This document shows, one piece after another, positions 50,455 through 59,307 of a stretch of DNA of 64,000 nucleotides. The notes beneath the pieces were generated by a model that did no database searches, was not told the origin of the DNA, and saw only the letters and a list, made by a program, of their open reading frames with translations. This DNA is from Actinomadura latina NBRC 106108 (GTDB taxonomy: Bacteria > Actinomycetota > Actinomycetes > Streptosporangiales > Streptosporangiaceae). Positions within the stretch are counted from its first letter, which is position 1, and every line of letters begins with the position of its first letter. The stretch spans positions 62,001 to 126,000 of the forward strand of contig NZ_BCQS01000026.1 in the NCBI RefSeq assembly GCF_001552195.1, written 5' to 3'. Position numbers and translations under genes: made by a program.

Positions 50455-50468
50455 ACCAAACATTTGTT
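50455..50468. promoter_or_regulatory. KstR2-type operator between echA20 and the SDR operon
   Basis: ACCAAACATTTGTT is a near-perfect palindrome. It keeps all outer positions of the known KstR2 consensus AnCAAGnnCTTGnT, with A and T replacing the inner G and C symmetrically. The extended match to 27365-27382 is TCTAACAA-TGTTTGGT with one variable centre base. It lies centrally between divergent starts and could repress both operons. Confidence 0.82.
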
Positions 50469-50495
50469 AGAACAGAAGGTAGCAGAGGAGGCGGA

Positions 50496-51269
50496 ATGTC
50501 ACTGACCCTCGACCTGGGCGGCCGGACCGCCGTGGTCACGGGCGGCGTGCGCGGGGTCGGCGCCGGGATCAGCCGCGCCCTCCTGGAGGCGGGCGCCGAC
50601 GTCGTCGCGGTCGCCCGGCGCGAGCCGGAGACGCTGCCCGAAGCGGGCGGCCGGACGGCGCGGTTCGTCTCCCTGGACGTCCGCGACGCGGACGCCGTGC
50701 AGGCGTTCGCCGACGGCGCCGACCGCGTCGACGTCCTGGTCAACAACGCGGGCGGCGCCCCGTTCCTGCCGGTCGCCGACGGGAGCCTGCGCACCCACGT
50801 GAAGATCATCGAGCTGAACCTGACGTCGGCGCTGATCATGGCGCGGGCGCTGCAGCCGAAGATCATGGAGGCGGGCGGCGGCTCGGTCATCAACATCGGC
50901 AGCGTGAGCGGGGCGCGGCCGTCGCCCGGAACCGCCGCCTACGGCGCCGCCAAGGCCGGTCTGCACAGCCTCACGACGTCGCTGGCCGTCGAGTGGGCGC
51001 CGCACATCCGGGTCAACACGCTCATCCTCGGGATGGTCCGCACCGAACTGTCCCACCTGCACTACGGGGACGAGGACGGCATCGCGGCGGTCGCGGAGAC
51101 CGTACCGATGGGCCGCCTCGCCGACCCCTACGACATCGGCGCCGCCTGCGCGTTCCTGGCGTCCGACCTGGCGTCCTACGTCACCGGCGCGTCGATGCAG
51201 GTCCACGGCGGGGGAGAACGCCCCGCCTTCCTGGACGCCGCCACCGTGAACAAGGAGGAATCGCGATGA
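50496..51269 (+). CDS. SDR oxidoreductase, Rv3549c-like (257 aa)
   Basis: A short-chain dehydrogenase: VTGGVRGVGAGISRALLEAG cofactor loop, VNNAGGAPF, catalytic Ser in INIGSVSGAR and Tyr/Lys in AAYGAAKAGL. It diverges from echA20 across the KstR2 box, the same neighbourhood as Rv3549c in Mycobacterium tuberculosis. GAGGAG precedes ATG 50496. The exact step in steroid breakdown is not known to me. Confidence 0.87.
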   Translation: MSLTLDLGGRTAVVTGGVRGVGAGISRALLEAGADVVAVARREPETLPEAGGRTARFVSLDVRDADAVQAFADGADRVDVLVNNAGGAPFLPVADGSLRTHVKIIELNLTSALIMARALQPKIMEAGGGSVINIGSVSGARPSPGTAAYGAAKAGLHSLTTSLAVEWAPHIRVNTLILGMVRTELSHLHYGDEDGIAAVAETVPMGRLADPYDIGAACAFLASDLASYVTGASMQVHGGGERPAFLDAATVNKEESR

Positions 51270-52174
51270 TCTGCAAGGACCGGGTGGTCGCCGTCACCGG
51301 CGCCGGGCGCGGCCTCGGCCGCGCGCACGCGCTGGAGTTCGCCCGCCAGGGCGCCCTCGTCGTCGTGAACGACCTCGGCGTCGCGCGGGACGGCACCGGC
51401 GACGCCTCCGGGGGTCCCGCGCACGACGTCGTCCAGGAGATCGAGGCGCTCGGCGGGAAGGCCGTCGCCAACACCGACGACATCGCCGCCGACGAGGGCG
51501 CCGCCGCCCTGATCGCCACCGCGATCGACACGTTCGGGCGGCTGGACGTCCTCGTCAACAACGCCGGGTTCCTGCGCGACCGCATGCTGATCAATCTGGG
51601 CGAGGACGAGTGGGACGCCGTCATGCGCGTCCACCTCAAGGGCCACTTCCTGCCGCTCAAGCACGCCGGCCGGTACTGGCGCGCGGAGAGCAAGGCGGGC
51701 CGCCCGGTGGACGCCCGTGTGATCAACACCTCGTCCGGCGCCGGGCTGCTCGGCAGCGTCGGCCAGGGCAACTACTCCGCGGCCAAGGCCGGGATCGTCG
51801 GGCTGACCCTCGTCGCGTCCGCCGAGATGGGCCGCTACGGCGTGACGGTCAACGCGATCGCGCCCGCAGCCCGCACCCGGATGACCGAGGAGGTCTTCGC
51901 GCAGACGATGGCCGCCCCCGCCGAGGGCGAGTTCGACGCCATGGCCCCCGAGAACGTCTCGCCCCTGGTCGTCTGGCTCGGCTCCGCCGGGTCCCGCGAC
52001 GTGACGGGCCGGGTCTTCGAGGCCGAGGGCGGCAGGATCTGCGTGATGGACGCCTTCCGGCACGGTCCCGCAGCCGACAAGGGCGCCAAGTGGGACCCGG
52101 CCGAGGTCGGCGATGTCGTCAAGGACCTCCTGGCCAAGGCCCCCGCCCCCGAGCCCGTCTACGGGGCGGGCTGA
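51266..52174 (+). CDS. SDR oxidoreductase, Rv3548c-like (302 aa)
   Basis: An SDR of the larger multifunctional-enzyme type 2-like group: VTGAGRGLGRAHALEFARQG, VVNDLGVARDGTG, VNNAGFLRDRMLINL, catalytic Ser in NTSSGAGLL and Tyr/Lys in NYSAAKAGI. Length and position after the 257-aa SDR match Rv3548c. AAGGAGGA precedes the ATG, which overlaps the upstream stop (ATGA), so the pair is coupled. A dehydrogenase step on a CoA ester of the ring C/D pathway is likely. Confidence 0.87.
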   Translation: MICKDRVVAVTGAGRGLGRAHALEFARQGALVVVNDLGVARDGTGDASGGPAHDVVQEIEALGGKAVANTDDIAADEGAAALIATAIDTFGRLDVLVNNAGFLRDRMLINLGEDEWDAVMRVHLKGHFLPLKHAGRYWRAESKAGRPVDARVINTSSGAGLLGSVGQGNYSAAKAGIVGLTLVASAEMGRYGVTVNAIAPAARTRMTEEVFAQTMAAPAEGEFDAMAPENVSPLVVWLGSAGSRDVTGRVFEAEGGRICVMDAFRHGPAADKGAKWDPAEVGDVVKDLLAKAPAPEPVYGAG

Positions 52175-52390
52175 CCCCGGCGGACGGCGGACGCGGCGCG
52201 CCGTCGCCGGGTGCCCCGGCCCGGCGCTCCGCCCTGTCCGGGGTCCGGGCATGGAATGCGGCCCCGCGGCGGGGCGTTGTACGTCCGCCACCGAAAATGG
52301 ATCGCCCCGGACGGGGCGTTCCGGCTACGGTGCGAAGGTTTGCGGGGTGAGCAGGGCCGCGTGCCCGGAACCCTATCCTTGGTGACGGAT

Positions 52391-55300
52391 ATGAGGACGA
52401 GTGTGGAATCGCCGCTCGCCGGCCTGCGCGCGCGCCTGCCGGAGCTGATGCTCCGTGATCAGCATCGGCTGCGCCGCCGGATCGACGGCGCCCAGAAGAT
52501 GCGGGACGCCGCGCGCCGCGCGAAGGTCGCCGAGGAGATCACCGCCGATGTCGAGGCCGCCGGGCGGCGGGTCGAGCGGCGGCGCCTCGCGGTGCCCGCG
52601 ATCGGGTACCCGGCCGAGCTGCCGGTGGCGCAGAAGAAGGACGACATCCTCGCCGCGGTCCGCGACCACCAGGTCGTGATCGTCGCGGGCGAGACGGGGT
52701 CCGGCAAGACCACCCAGATCCCCAAGATCTGCCTGGAGCTGGGCCGCGGTGTCCTCGGCTCGATCGGGCACACCCAGCCCCGGCGGCTGGCGGCCCGCAC
52801 GGTCGCCGACCGCATCGCCGAGGAACTCGGCACCGAGCTGGGCGACACCGTCGGCTACAAGGTGCGCTTCACCGACCGGTCCAGCGACGGCACGCTCGTC
52901 AAGCTGATGACGGACGGCATCCTGCTCGCCGAGATCCAGACCGACCGGCTGCTCCGCCAGTACGACACACTGATCATCGACGAGGCGCACGAGCGCAGCC
53001 TCAACATCGACTTCCTGCTCGGCTACGTCAAGGAGATCCTGCCCCGGCGTCCCGACCTCAAGGTGATCATCACCTCGGCGACGATCGACCCGGAGCGCTT
53101 CTCCGAGCACTTCGGGAACGCGCCGATCGTGGAGGTGTCGGGGCGCACCTATCCGGTGGAGGTCCGGTACCGGCCCGTCACCGACCCGGACGACCCGTCC
53201 GCCGACCCCGACCGCGACCAGATCCAGGCGATCACCGAGGCGGTGGACGAGCTGGGCCGCGAGGGCCCCGGCGACGTGCTGGTCTTCCTCAGCGGCGAGC
53301 GCGAGATCCGCGACACCGCCGACGCGCTGACCAAGCACTTCACCCGGAGGAAGGCGGCCACCGAGGTCCTGCCGCTGTACGCGCGGCTGTCGGCCGCCGA
53401 GCAGCACCGGGTGTTCCAGGCGCATCGCGGCCGGCGGGTCGTGCTCGCGACCAACGTCGCCGAGACGTCCCTGACCGTGCCGGGCATCAAGTACGTCGTC
53501 GACCCCGGCACCGCCCGCATCTCCCGGTACAGCCACCGGCTGAAGGTGCAGCGGCTCCCGATCGAGCCGGTGTCGCAGGCGTCGGCGAACCAGCGCAAGG
53601 GGCGCTGCGGGCGCGTCTCCGAGGGCGTCTGCATCCGGCTGTACTCCGAGGAGGACTTCGAGTCCCGCCCCGAGTTCACCGACCCGGAGATCCTGCGCAC
53701 CAACCTCGCGTCCGTCATCCTGCAGATGACCTCGCTCGGCCTCGGCGACATCGCCGCGTTCCCGTTCCTGGAGCCGCCGGACCGCCGCAACGTCAAGGCC
53801 GGCGTCGACCTGCTGCACGAGCTGGGCGCCATCGACCCGGCCGAGAAGGACCCGCGCAAGCGGCTCACCCCGCTCGGCCGCAGCCTCGCCCAGCTCCCCG
53901 TCGACCCGCGCCTCGCCCGCATGGTGCTGGAGGCGGACAAGAACGGCTGCGTGCGCGAGGTGCTGGTCATCGCGTCGGCGCTGTCCATCCAGGACCCGCG
54001 CGAGCGTCCCGCCGAGCACCAGCAGGCCGCCGACGAGATGCACCGCCGGTTCGCCGACCCGGCGTCGGACTTCCTGGCCTACCTGAACCTGTGGAACTAC
54101 CTGCGCGAGCAGCAGCAGGAGCTGTCGGGCAGCGCCTTCCGCCGCATGTGCAAGAACGAGTTCCTGCACTTCCTGCGCGTCCGCGAGTGGCAGGACCTCC
54201 ACGGTCAGCTCAAGCAGGTCGCGAAGGCGCTGGGCGTCACGCTCAACACGGCCGACGCGCCGCCCGACCGCATCCACGTCTCGCTGCTCGCCGGCCTCCT
54301 CTCCCACATCGGGCTCATCGACGCCGAGAAGAAGGAGAAGCAGCGCCGGGGCCAGGAGTACCTCGGTGCGCGGGGCGCGAAGTTCGCCGTGTTCCCGGGG
54401 TCGTCGCTGTTCAAGAAGCCGCCGCGCTGGGTGATGTCGGCGGAGCTGGTCGAGACGTCCCGGCTGTGGGGGCGGATCAACGCCAGGATCGAGCCCGACT
54501 GGATCGAGCCGCTGGCGCAGCACCTGGTCAAGCGCAACTACAGCGAGCCGCACTGGTCGAAGAAGCAGGCGGCCGTCATGGCGCGCGAGAAGGTCACCCT
54601 CTACGGGGTGCCGATCGTCGCCGACCGCCAGGTCAACTACGGCCGCATCGACCCCGCGCTGTCGCGCGAGCTGTTCATCCGGCACGCGCTCGTCGAGGGC
54701 GACTGGGAGACCCACCACCGGTTCTTCCACGACAACCGCGCCCTGCTGGACGAGGTCGAGGAGCTGGAGCACCGCGCCCGGCGCCGCGACATCCTCGTCG
54801 ACGACGAGACCCTCTTCGACTTCTACGACGAGCGGATCCCCGAGGACGTCGTCTCCGGGCGGCACTTCGACTCCTGGTGGAAGAAGGCGCGGCACTCCGA
54901 CCCCGACCTGCTCGGGTTCGAGAAGTCGATGCTCATCAACGAGACCGCGGGCGGGGTCAGCGAGTCCGACTACCCGGACGTGTGGAAGCAGGGGCCGCTG
55001 CGCCTGCGCCTCACCTACCAGTTCGAGCCCGGCGCCGACGCCGACGGCGTCACCGTGCACATCCCCGTCCAGGTCCTCAACCAGGTCCGGCCGGACGGGT
55101 TCGAGTGGCAGGTCCCGGGGCTGCGCGCCGAGCTGGTCACCGAGCTGATCCGGTCGCTGCCGAAGCCGCTGCGGGTCAACTTCGTCCCGGCGCCCGACTA
55201 CGCCCGCAAGATCCTCGACCGGGTCGCGCCGCGCACCGAGCCGCTGCTGGACGCCCTGGAGCGAGAGCTGACCGCGATGACGAGCGTGCCCGTCGCGCGG

Positions 55301-56335
55301 GAGGCGTGGGACCCGTCCCGGCTGCCCGCCCACCTGCGCATCACGTTCCGCGTCGTCGACGACGGCGCGGCCGGGAGGGGCCGCGCGCTCGGCGAGGGCA
55401 CCGACCTGGACGAGCTGAAACGCCGCCTCGCCGGCAAGGTTCGCGGGACGCTGTCGAAGGCGGCGTCGACCATCGAGCGATCCGGTCTCACCGAGTGGAC
55501 GATCGGCGAGCTGCCCCGCACCTACGAGCAGAAGCAGAACGGCTACGACGTCAAGGCGTACCCGGCGCTCACCGACGAGGGCGGCAGCGTCGCCGTCCGC
55601 ATGTACGAGACGGAGGCCGAGCAGCGCCGCGCCATGTGGCTCGGCACGCGCCGGCTGATCCTGCTGAACGCGCCGTCCCCGGTGAAGCTCATCCAGGGCC
55701 GCCTGACGAACCAGGGCAAGCTCGCGCTCAGCCACAACCCGCACGGCTCGGTCACGGCGCTGTTCGACGACTGCGTCACCGCCGCCGCCGACCGGCTCAT
55801 CGCCGAGGCGGGCGGCCCCGCATGGGACGAGGACGGCTTCCGCGCCCTGTACGACCGCGTCCGCGCCGGCCTGCACGACGCGACCGCGCAGATCGTCACG
55901 CTGGTCGAGCGGATCCTGGTCGAGGCGCACGAGGTCGACCGGCGGCTGCGCGGCACGACGAGCCTGACGCTCGTCGCGGCGCTCACCGACATCCGCGGGC
56001 ATCTCGGGAACCTGATCCATCCGGGGTTCGTCACCGCGACGGGCTGGGCGCGGCTGCCCGACCTGCCCCGCTACCTGCGCGCCCTGCAGGCCAGGCTCGA
56101 CAAGCTCCCCGAGAACCCGGGCCGCGACCGGATGCTCGCGCACCAGGTCGACGTCCTGGCACAGGAGTACGAGCTGGCGCTGCGCCGCCTCCACCCGTCC
56201 CGCCGCGAGGACGAACCGGCCCGGCAGATCCGCTGGATGCTGGAGGAGCTGCGGGTCAGCCTCTTCGCCCAGCAGCTCGGGACGCGCTTCCCCGTGTCCG
56301 ACAAGCGCATCCGCAAGGCGATGGCTCAGCTCTGA
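52391..56335 (+). CDS. hrpA: ATP-dependent RNA helicase HrpA (1314 aa)
   Basis: A DEAH-box helicase: GETGSGKTTQ (Walker A), DEAHERSLN, TSATIDPERF and the QRKGRCGRVSEG motif VI. The HA2 and OB regions (about residues 430-650) are followed by the long C-terminal domain typical of full-length HrpA. Length is as expected. TATCCT at 52374-52379 lies about 11 bp before ATG 52391, suggesting a leaderless mRNA; GTG 52382 is an in-frame alternative. The frame is open further upstream to 52211, but that part is not helicase-like. The 216-bp gap before it shows no gene. Confidence 0.93.
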   Translation: MRTSVESPLAGLRARLPELMLRDQHRLRRRIDGAQKMRDAARRAKVAEEITADVEAAGRRVERRRLAVPAIGYPAELPVAQKKDDILAAVRDHQVVIVAGETGSGKTTQIPKICLELGRGVLGSIGHTQPRRLAARTVADRIAEELGTELGDTVGYKVRFTDRSSDGTLVKLMTDGILLAEIQTDRLLRQYDTLIIDEAHERSLNIDFLLGYVKEILPRRPDLKVIITSATIDPERFSEHFGNAPIVEVSGRTYPVEVRYRPVTDPDDPSADPDRDQIQAITEAVDELGREGPGDVLVFLSGEREIRDTADALTKHFTRRKAATEVLPLYARLSAAEQHRVFQAHRGRRVVLATNVAETSLTVPGIKYVVDPGTARISRYSHRLKVQRLPIEPVSQASANQRKGRCGRVSEGVCIRLYSEEDFESRPEFTDPEILRTNLASVILQMTSLGLGDIAAFPFLEPPDRRNVKAGVDLLHELGAIDPAEKDPRKRLTPLGRSLAQLPVDPRLARMVLEADKNGCVREVLVIASALSIQDPRERPAEHQQAADEMHRRFADPASDFLAYLNLWNYLREQQQELSGSAFRRMCKNEFLHFLRVREWQDLHGQLKQVAKALGVTLNTADAPPDRIHVSLLAGLLSHIGLIDAEKKEKQRRGQEYLGARGAKFAVFPGSSLFKKPPRWVMSAELVETSRLWGRINARIEPDWIEPLAQHLVKRNYSEPHWSKKQAAVMAREKVTLYGVPIVADRQVNYGRIDPALSRELFIRHALVEGDWETHHRFFHDNRALLDEVEELEHRARRRDILVDDETLFDFYDERIPEDVVSGRHFDSWWKKARHSDPDLLGFEKSMLINETAGGVSESDYPDVWKQGPLRLRLTYQFEPGADADGVTVHIPVQVLNQVRPDGFEWQVPGLRAELVTELIRSLPKPLRVNFVPAPDYARKILDRVAPRTEPLLDALERELTAMTSVPVAREAWDPSRLPAHLRITFRVVDDGAAGRGRALGEGTDLDELKRRLAGKVRGTLSKAASTIERSGLTEWTIGELPRTYEQKQNGYDVKAYPALTDEGGSVAVRMYETEAEQRRAMWLGTRRLILLNAPSPVKLIQGRLTNQGKLALSHNPHGSVTALFDDCVTAAADRLIAEAGGPAWDEDGFRALYDRVRAGLHDATAQIVTLVERILVEAHEVDRRLRGTTSLTLVAALTDIRGHLGNLIHPGFVTATGWARLPDLPRYLRALQARLDKLPENPGRDRMLAHQVDVLAQEYELALRRLHPSRREDEPARQIRWMLEELRVSLFAQQLGTRFPVSDKRIRKAMAQL

Positions 56336-56355
56336 CCGCCTGGTAGGACTGGATC

Positions 56356-57315
56356 ATGTTGTTGAGGGAGTACTACCCGCCGATCGAGCCGTACGACTCC
56401 GGGCTGCTGCGCGTGGGCGACGGGAACCGGATCCACTGGGAGACCTGCGGGAACCCCGGCGGCAGGCCCGCGGTGTTCCTGCACGGCGGTCCAGGCGGCG
56501 GAGTGCTCCCCGACAACCGGCGGTTCTTCGACCCGTCCAAATACCGGATCGTGCTGTTCGACCAGCGGGGCTGCGGGCGCAGCGTTCCGCACGCCGGCGA
56601 CCCGTCCGTGTCGCTGGAGCACAACGTCACCCTGCGCCTGGTGGACGACATCGAGTGCCTGCGCGAGCACCTCGGCGTCGAGCGGTGGCTGGTGTTCGGC
56701 GGAAGCTGGGGCAGCACCCTCGCGCTCGCCTACGCGCAGGCGCATCCGGACCGCGTCACCGGGCTCGTCCTCCGCGGCGTCTACCTCGTCCGCCCGCCCG
56801 ACGAGGCGTGGGGGTTCACGCCGACCGGCGCGGCGCACCTCTTCCCCGCCGAATGGGCGGCGTTCCGCGACGCGATCCCGCCCGCCGAGCGGGACGACCT
56901 GATGGCCGCCTACGGGCGCCGCATCCACGACCCGGATCCGGCCGTCCACGTCCCGGCCGCCCGCGCCTGGATCGCCTGGGAGCTGTCGGCCAACACGCTC
57001 CTGCCCGTCCCGCCGCCGGATCTGGACGACGCCACCGTCCTGGCGTTCGCCCGCATCACGCACCACTACATCTCCAACGGCGCCTTCCTCGCCGAGGAGG
57101 GGCTCCTCGCGGGCGTCGACCGGATCCGCCACATCCCCGCCGTGATCGTCAACGGCCGCTACGACGTGAAGACGCCGCCCGGCCAAGCCTGGGAGCTGCA
57201 CCGGGCGTGGCCCGAAGCGGAGTTCCGCATCGTCGAGGACGCCGGGCACGGCGGCTCCGAGCCGGGCACCCGGGACCGGCTCATCGAGGCCACCGACCGC
57301 TTCGCCGCTCACTGA
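56356..57315 (+). CDS. pip: Prolyl aminopeptidase (319 aa)
   Basis: An S33 alpha/beta hydrolase: LHGGPGGG oxyanion region, FDQRGCGRS, nucleophile Ser in FGGSWGSTLALAYAQ, Asp in VNGRYDVKTPP and His in EDAGHGGSE. These are typical of proline iminopeptidases that release N-terminal proline. TAGGAC lies 6 bp before the ATG, so the transcript may be leaderless. It lies just downstream of hrpA. Confidence 0.92.
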   Translation: MLLREYYPPIEPYDSGLLRVGDGNRIHWETCGNPGGRPAVFLHGGPGGGVLPDNRRFFDPSKYRIVLFDQRGCGRSVPHAGDPSVSLEHNVTLRLVDDIECLREHLGVERWLVFGGSWGSTLALAYAQAHPDRVTGLVLRGVYLVRPPDEAWGFTPTGAAHLFPAEWAAFRDAIPPAERDDLMAAYGRRIHDPDPAVHVPAARAWIAWELSANTLLPVPPPDLDDATVLAFARITHHYISNGAFLAEEGLLAGVDRIRHIPAVIVNGRYDVKTPPGQAWELHRAWPEAEFRIVEDAGHGGSEPGTRDRLIEATDRFAAH

Positions 57316-57372
57316 ACGACGAAGTGGGCACCCCCACATCTACCTCCCAAGTCACTGCAGCAACTTCGATCA

Positions 57373-58923
57373 GTGCGTATGGTTCATTCCATGCCTATCA
57401 GCGAAGAGCGCGACAATAGCGGCCCCCAGGGGACGGCCGCGGCTCCCCGGGCCGGCGCGGTCTCCGGAGGCGCGGGGGAATCCACCGAGACGGCGGTCGC
57501 CCGCATGGGAGACCCGGTCACGGTCTGGCCGTGCGCGAACTGCGGGCGCCCCGTCCCGCAGCCCGTGGGGGCCGTCCGCGCGGTCCGCTACTGCCAGGAC
57601 AACGACGGCGTCTGCGCCCGCGAGGCGCGCGAGCGCCGCGACCGCGGCCGGGACGCGCCGGGCCTCACCGGCCAGGTCGCGTCCGCCTGGGAGATGGTGG
57701 AGCGGCTGGAGAAGGCCGCCGACCTGCTCGCCGAGTCGCTGACCTCCGAGCTGAGCGTCGCCGGCGTCGAGCGCCGCGTCGCCGAGGTGCGCGCCGAGGC
57801 CGCCCGCGAGCTCGCCATCGCGCAGAGCGAGCGCGACGCGTCCCAGCGCCGCGCCGAGGAGGCCTGGCAGGAGTCGTCCACGGCGCGCAAGCGCGCGGAG
57901 GCCGCCGAGCAGGAGGCCGGCCGCGCGCGGGAGGAGGCCAAGCTCGCCACCGCCAAGCGCGACGCCGCGCAGCAGGCGTGGGAGGAGGCGCACCAGATCG
58001 CGCAGCAGTCGATGACGGCGAAGCTCGCCGCCGAGAGCGAGCGCGACCGCGTCGCCGCCCGCGAGACCGAGCTGCTCGCCGCACTGGAGGCGGCGCGGGC
58101 CGAGCTGGTCGGCCTGCACGCCAGGGTCGCCGAGACCGAGGGCGCCGCCGAGTCGCAGCGCGTCGAGGCCGCCGTCGCCAAGCAGGGCGCCGAGGACCTC
58201 CGCAAGGCCATGCGCGACACCGAGGCGCAGCGGCAGCGTGCCATGCAGGCCGCGAGCAAGGCCGAGGCCGAGCGCACCGCCGCGCTGCGCGCCCAGTCCG
58301 AGGCCGAGGGGGAGGTCGTCCGCGCCCACGCGCGCGCCGAGGAGGCCGCGAAGGAGCGCGACGCCGCCCAGGCGCAGGCCGCGGCCGCGACGGCGGAGCG
58401 GGACGAGCTGCGCGGCAAGATCAACGACCAGGCCGTGCAGCTGCGCCAGCTGTCCCAGTCGGTCGCCGAGCAGCAGGCCGCCCTCACCGCCCTCGCCGAG
58501 GAGCGCGACGCCGCCCGCGCCGAGGCCGACCGGGCCCGCCGCCAGGTCGACCAGTTCACCCACAGCACGCTGTCGTCGAACGTCCCGCCGGGCGGCCGGA
58601 TGCCGGGCGGCGGCACCCCCGTGCCGCCGGCGGGCCTCCCGGCCGGCGCCCCGCCCGCCGGCCCGCCGCCGGGCCTGCCCCCGATCGGCGGACCGGCCGG
58701 GCACGGCTCCGTCCCGAACGGCGTCCCGATGCCGCTCGGCGCGCCGCTCCCGAACGCGGCCCCCGCCCCGCACGGGACGCCCGGCCCCAACGGGTCGCCC
58801 CTGCCGAACGGGACGCCGGGCTCGAACACCGGCGGCCACCAGACGCCGGGCGGCGAGCCGCGGAACCACGGCCGCCCCCTCAACGGCGTGGACCGCGAAG
58901 ACCCCCTGTTCGCCGGCCCCTGA
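57373..58923 (+). CDS. Coiled-coil protein with N-terminal Cys motif and Pro/Gly/Asn tail (516 aa)
   Basis: Not recognised as a known enzyme. Residues about 53-82 contain C-x-x-C followed by two more Cys (CANCGRPVP ... RYCQDNDGVC), a probable zinc site. Residues about 100-395 are a continuous Ala/Glu/Arg coiled coil (SERDASQRRAEEAWQES and many similar heptads). The last 120 residues are low complexity with PNG and GTP-like repeats (PLPNGTPG). A scaffolding or cytoskeletal role is possible. The start may be GTG 57373, ATG 57379 or ATG 57391. Confidence 0.78.
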   Translation: MRMVHSMPISEERDNSGPQGTAAAPRAGAVSGGAGESTETAVARMGDPVTVWPCANCGRPVPQPVGAVRAVRYCQDNDGVCAREARERRDRGRDAPGLTGQVASAWEMVERLEKAADLLAESLTSELSVAGVERRVAEVRAEAARELAIAQSERDASQRRAEEAWQESSTARKRAEAAEQEAGRAREEAKLATAKRDAAQQAWEEAHQIAQQSMTAKLAAESERDRVAARETELLAALEAARAELVGLHARVAETEGAAESQRVEAAVAKQGAEDLRKAMRDTEAQRQRAMQAASKAEAERTAALRAQSEAEGEVVRAHARAEEAAKERDAAQAQAAAATAERDELRGKINDQAVQLRQLSQSVAEQQAALTALAEERDAARAEADRARRQVDQFTHSTLSSNVPPGGRMPGGGTPVPPAGLPAGAPPAGPPPGLPPIGGPAGHGSVPNGVPMPLGAPLPNAAPAPHGTPGPNGSPLPNGTPGSNTGGHQTPGGEPRNHGRPLNGVDREDPLFAGP

Positions 58924-58940
58924 CGGGTCCGCTGACCGGC

Positions 58941-58961
58941 CCCGGGCGGATCCCGCCCGGG
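58941..58961. terminator. Bidirectional hairpin between convergent genes
   Basis: CCCGGGCGG (58941-58949) pairs perfectly with CCGCCCGGG (58953-58961). It lies between the stop codons of the coiled-coil gene and the convergent small membrane protein gene. Confidence 0.75.
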
Positions 58962-58962
58962 C

Positions 58963-59178
58963 TCAGCCGTACCTGACCGCCAGGAAGAACGCGAACACCG
59001 CCACCGCGGTGATCAACACCACCTGGCCGCGCTCCCGCGCCGCGGTCTGCCGCAGGGTGCTGACCCGGCGCCGGGTGAGCCGCAGGTCCGTCACGCTGCG
59101 GCGCGCCCGCTCCCAGTGGACGCCCGTGTAGATCGCCAGCGCCGCCAGCCCCAGGATGAGTAATCCGTCTCCGCTCAT
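58963..59178 (-). CDS. Small membrane protein with two helices (71 aa)
   Basis: Two hydrophobic helices (LLILGLAALAIYTGV and VVLITAVAVFAFFLAV) flank a basic loop of about 25 residues rich in Arg. GGAGG lies 8 nt before ATG 59178. The product is unknown; the basic loop suggests a cytoplasmic hairpin that contacts lipids or nucleic acid. Confidence 0.7.
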   Translation of the reverse strand: MSGDGLLILGLAALAIYTGVHWERARRSVTDLRLTRRRVSTLRQTAARERGQVVLITAVAVFAFFLAVRYG

Positions 59179-59270
59179 GAGTCGTGCCTCCGTATCCGCG
59201 GAAGCTCAGATTGAACAGCGGATCCGTCCGGGACGACAATGCCGGACGGCACATTTCCGCGACTCATGCG

Positions 59271-59300
59271 GATTCGGCACCGGCGGGCCGGTGCCGAATC
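59271..59300 (-). terminator. 14-bp hairpin after the hotdog-fold gene
   Basis: GATTCGGCACCGGC (59271-59284) is the exact inverse of GCCGGTGCCGAATC (59287-59300). It lies 7 bp beyond the stop of the minus-strand gene 59308-59997. Confidence 0.78.
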
Positions 59301-59307
59301 AGCGGCG

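Noticed and set aside
52211-52390. N-terminal extension of HrpA
   Set aside because: The added 60 residues are low complexity, and a -10 box lies just before ATG 52391.
52373-56194. Minus-strand 1273-codon frame opposite hrpA
   Set aside because: Shadow of the helicase gene; composition is unlike real proteins and no domains are visible.
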